Of a DNA stretch of 34,753 nucleotides, positions 32,041 to 34,753 are shown piece by piece. The stretch is from Phoronis australis (Eukaryota; Phoronida; Phoronidae), in assembly GCA_002633005.1 (NCBI GenBank), contig NMRA01000211.1:126419-161171 (forward strand), in the 5' to 3' direction. A program made the translations under genes and the position numbers. Numbering within the stretch: position 1 is the first letter of the stretch; the number at the start of each line of letters is the position of its first letter. Below the pieces are notes generated by a model. That model saw only the letters and a list, made by a program, of their open reading frames with translations, was not told the DNA's origin and did not search any database.

Positions 32041-32998
32041 GATTTTTCACTATTACATTCATATTCACGTACATACATATATACAATGATAGACATTTCG
32101 CTAAACTCCAGAGAAATATCCCGAGTCTGTATACAACATGTATATTTCCGCAGCAAACCATGCTAAAATGCTGTCCATACTATGAGTAACCTTACATCAA
32201 CACTGAGTGTCCAAACTTCATCCCCTACATCAGGGGACAAATATGGTGCAAAACAATTAGACACCCCTATGTGGGTAACTGAATAAGCTCACAGCTGGTT
32301 ATTACTTCCACATCTGCACATTTGCCTCCAGACTATAAATTGTGCTGGGAAAAGTGTTCCCAGAACAGGTTATCCTACCTCCATACCATTGGGGTAAGTT
32401 GCTTCATGTGTCAAATTGCTCCAGTGCAAACAACACACACGCAGCACCTAGCACAACTCAGTAGTAGTAGGTAACTTGTTCTAGTGTAAATTTTATGTCA
32501 CCTGATAAACTAAGTCCAAATGGTAAGAATCACGTATCAAGGCTGCTGGTGTAATCATTTATGGGGTTGTATGGTCACTAATGATGCTGGACTGAAGTTC
32601 AATTAAATGCCTGTCATATGTATATGAATATGGATGTAATCGTGAAAAGTTTTGTTGATTCATTTCTCCATTATGTTGTGAAGGAATATCGGTTGGAGTC
32701 GTAGTTAATCACTGCGTTCATCGTAGTTCTTTTATTGATGGCCGCATATGTTTCGGCAGTTATCGCATACCTACTTTATATGCAGAGCTTGCCCACAGAC
32801 GGGGCTGCCTTGGGCGCAGCTCTGATCGGACCCATCCTCGCGTGATGGACACATCAAGTGCCTAATTATACCCTCAAAATAGCCATGTTGAAATTGTGTG
32901 GTAAGTGCATATACTACGAGACAAATGCTTACCCTCTGCACACAGAGGGATGGAAGGGAAAACAATTGTCCATTATAATAATGTAAACGGTGACAGTG

Positions 32999-33165
32999 TT
33001 AGATCATGCCATGTAGCACTGAGATCCAGCACATGAAAGGTCAACCGTTGCGCACTATTTACCGTTGCGCACTATTTATACATGGTCGTGGATCTTGCGT
33101 GGCTACCATCATATTGTTCTGCGCATTATTTACAAATTCCTTGAAATGCTACATGGATTGATTAA
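32999..33165. mobile_element. MITE-like element with ~19-bp terminal inverted repeats beside exon 3
   Basis: The left end TTAGATCATGCCATGTAGCA and the reverse complement of the right end, TTAATCAATCCATGTAGCA, match apart from one gap and about two substitutions. The ~167-bp element contains two or three copies of a TTGCGCACTATTTA unit. It ends 80 bp upstream of exon 3. No coding capacity. Confidence 0.5.
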
Positions 33166-33245
33166 AATTGGGCAAAAACGATAATCATAAAAGCAACCAC
33201 TTGCTATTGACTGAGTGCTAACTGTTGTTGATCTTATTATTACAG

Positions 33246-33328
33246 TTGGGCATCCTTCCCATTTATGAGTCGACCAGTAACTCTAGTCTACAGAGGACTG
33301 CCACTGTGCGCTTCAAACAAATGACCAG
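33246..33328 (+). CDS. Coding exon 3 of the large gene
   Basis: The 83-nt exon lies between an acceptor (TTATTATTACAG) and a donor (CCAG followed by GTAGGAC). It is entered in phase 0, matching exon 2, and left in phase 2 with AG of an Arg or Ser codon. The 27 residues (LGILPIYESTSNSSLQRTA, then TVRFKQMT) form a short apolar opening followed by a polar, basic stretch. No domain is recognised. The gene continues past the window, so the protein is longer than 78 residues. Confidence 0.6.
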
Positions 33329-34497
33329 GTAGGACATCTGTTGGTGTTCGTTGTCATTGAAATGTTTACTGCTTCACTTCACAGATGGACAAACTGGCAT
33401 GGACTGGCGGTTTGTGAGCCTTCTCTCGTATTTTCCTTAGAAATTATCCTTTGACGGTGTTCAGGTTGTTGTGTATTTTTGTAATTGTGGCAGCAGGGTA
33501 GCATCACATTATAGACCCAAAGTTTGTCCAGAAAATGGGTTCTGTATACTAGCTCTCTTTGGTTTATTTCTCAGTTTACCAATCCAAGTCTAGTTTACCT
33601 GTGAATGTTGACAATTTTATGGAAAAATGGTAAATGCTGAGGACTCAGTGCGATTGACTCTCAAGTTTATCGTCCTTGGCTTGAAGTAGTGTTAGTGTTT
33701 ACATGCTGTTCAGAAGTGCGGGTTGTGAGTCTTGGATCTTGTGCATGGTGTTTGCTGGTCACGAACTCGCGGACTCTCGTTTTGAGGCTAAAACCCAGTT
33801 TTGAAAATATGTGAAGTGGGTTCCTGTACCCAGCTGATAGGACTGCATTGTGCCAGCTTCCTGTTTAAAGCAGGTCTTATTCTCTGTTACATAATGTAGA
33901 TAGTTCAAATGAACAGCCATCTCAAAACAAATATTATGATTCTGAGTTCACTAACAGGGCATTCATGTGTACACAATTGGGGAAATTGTGTTGTGTGAAT
34001 CACTGGTTTTGCACATTGCTGTGTAATTTTGATGATCACAGAATTAACACTGTGCAGTATAGACATGTGGCTGGGGCATAACCTGGTTTGGTTAATTAAA
34101 TGTGATTCTCATTAGTTGAAGTATGATTAATTGCAGTGAAGCCTGTCTCAGTTTTAAACCCTCACTGGTCATTGCATTAGGTCACAGTTTGCTGGCCAAC
34201 AGAGCCACAGAGTACTTAATCTGAGGTGGGGGAACAGGTTTTTGTTCAAAGACAACCGCAATTTCGCCGACTCCATGTAATTAAAGTTAAATTTGTTCAA
34301 AATGCTGTTGCGGGTACGGGTACGTTGCTTTAATTCACTTCCATCTGTGCATATTACTTTATGAATGCAGAAGAGGTTTACTCACAGGAATATTATGAGT
34401 GCATATTAGTGTTTACATGGTCTTTGATTGTAAATTTTGTTTCGGGTTAAGATCAACTCTATGGCTCAGTATGCCTATTGTTGTCACCCTGAAGTAT
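33329..34497 (+). other. Start of intron 3, no gene seen
   Basis: This is CpG-poor, TG-rich intronic-type DNA with no exon, array or inverted repeat that I can support. A stretch near 33715-33780 (GTTGTGAGTCTTGGATC and ACGAACTCGCGGACTC) faintly recalls the foldback-element subrepeats. Confidence 0.4.
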
Positions 34498-34753
34498 GTC
34501 GTAACAGTGCCGTTGAATCAACGTCGTAACAGTGCCGTTGAATCAACGTCGTAACAGTGCCGTTGAATCAACGTCGTAACAGTGCCGTTGAATCAACGTC
34601 GTAACAAAACCGTTGAATCAACGTCGTAATAGTGCCGTTGAATCAACGTCGTAACAGTGCCGTTGAATCAACGTCGTAGCAGTGCCGTTGAATCAACGTC
34701 GTAACAGTGCCGATGAATCAACGTCGTAGCAGTGCCGATGAATCAACGTCGTA
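34498..34753 (+). repeat. 25-bp CpG-rich minisatellite running off the window edge
   Basis: Ten full units and 6 bases are present, unit start GTCGTAACAGTGCCGTTGAA. Variants are few (GTAACAAAACC once, GTAGC and CCGATG near the right end). Each unit keeps about three CpGs, in contrast to the CpG-poor flank. The array is truncated by the window end, so its size is unknown. Confidence 0.97.

Larger units (their letters stand above)
22919..33245 (+). other. Intron 2 (about 10.3 kb), repeat-rich
   Basis: It is bounded by GTACGC and TTATTACAG. It contains the 27-bp, 12-bp, 18-bp, 47-bp and 26-bp arrays, a 15-bp perfect hairpin, the large foldback element, a hairpin followed by a T-run, the dispersed repeat copy at 31830-32040 and a MITE-like element next to exon 3. 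A 26-bp direct repeat with 32-bp spacing lies at 24115-24172. No extra exon with compatible phase was found with confidence. Confidence 0.5.

Noticed and set aside
32690-32840. CpG-rich patch with a possible exon after TTTATATGCAG (SLPTDGAALGAALIGPILA, then stop)
   Set aside because: It would end the protein after 19 residues, has a weak pyrimidine tract and no supporting domain. The CAGAGCT/AGCTCTG stem there is also short.

Overview
This window is animal nuclear DNA, most likely from a marine invertebrate. It has no long bacterial-type reading frames. Short exons sit in very long introns, minisatellites are frequent, small inverted-repeat elements occur, and there is a decayed copy of a gene family I know from many marine-invertebrate genomes. 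TGACCTTGACCT-type repeats make me lean towards a mollusc or related lophotrochozoan, but the phylum is not certain. Seven single N bases (2607, 5740, 6272, 7645, 8488, 16475, 20207) mark assembly joins. At two of them (8488 and 16475) the flanks are near-identical direct duplicates, which look like two haplotypes placed end to end.

Left part (1-10.1 kb). On the minus strand, about 1987 to 1141, I can join three in-phase exons that encode the C-terminal part of a multi-pass membrane protein (two hydrophobic segments and a short basic tail). A possible plus-strand terminal exon at 673-930 would converge on it. From about 3.38 to 5.73 kb lies a frameshifted, stop-riddled, intronless relic of a large invertebrate protein family with an HALTG-S-DT motif and a Cys-rich end. 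From 5.7 to 9.3 kb the DNA is repeats: a fragment carrying nuclear-receptor-like, YY1-like and octamer-like motifs, a 23-bp minisatellite in two blocks, and a 0.75-kb direct duplication. CpG is frequent in 0.2-1.3 kb and 9.5-10.1 kb and drops sharply after about 10.4 kb.

Right part (10.4-34.75 kb). One large plus-strand gene explains most of this part. A start-codon exon at 13,935-13,991, an exon at 22,789-22,918 and an exon at 33,246-33,328 have good splice sites and mutually consistent phases (2, then 0, then 2). Together they give 78 codons of an unrecognised protein that begins MAAAVGV and continues beyond the window. Introns 1 and 2 are about 8.8 and 10.3 kb. They hold minisatellites (42, 20, 27, 12, 47 and 26 bp units), a 562-bp assembly duplication, a ~410-bp foldback element with a diverged relative, two MITE-like elements, several hairpins and a C-rich tract. 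A CpG-rich 25-bp array runs off the right edge.

The coding content is small. The window is best read as the 5' half of a long gene, preceded by repeat-rich intergenic DNA and the tail of an oppositely oriented membrane-protein gene. I saw no CRISPR array, rRNA gene, intact tRNA gene or intact transposase.
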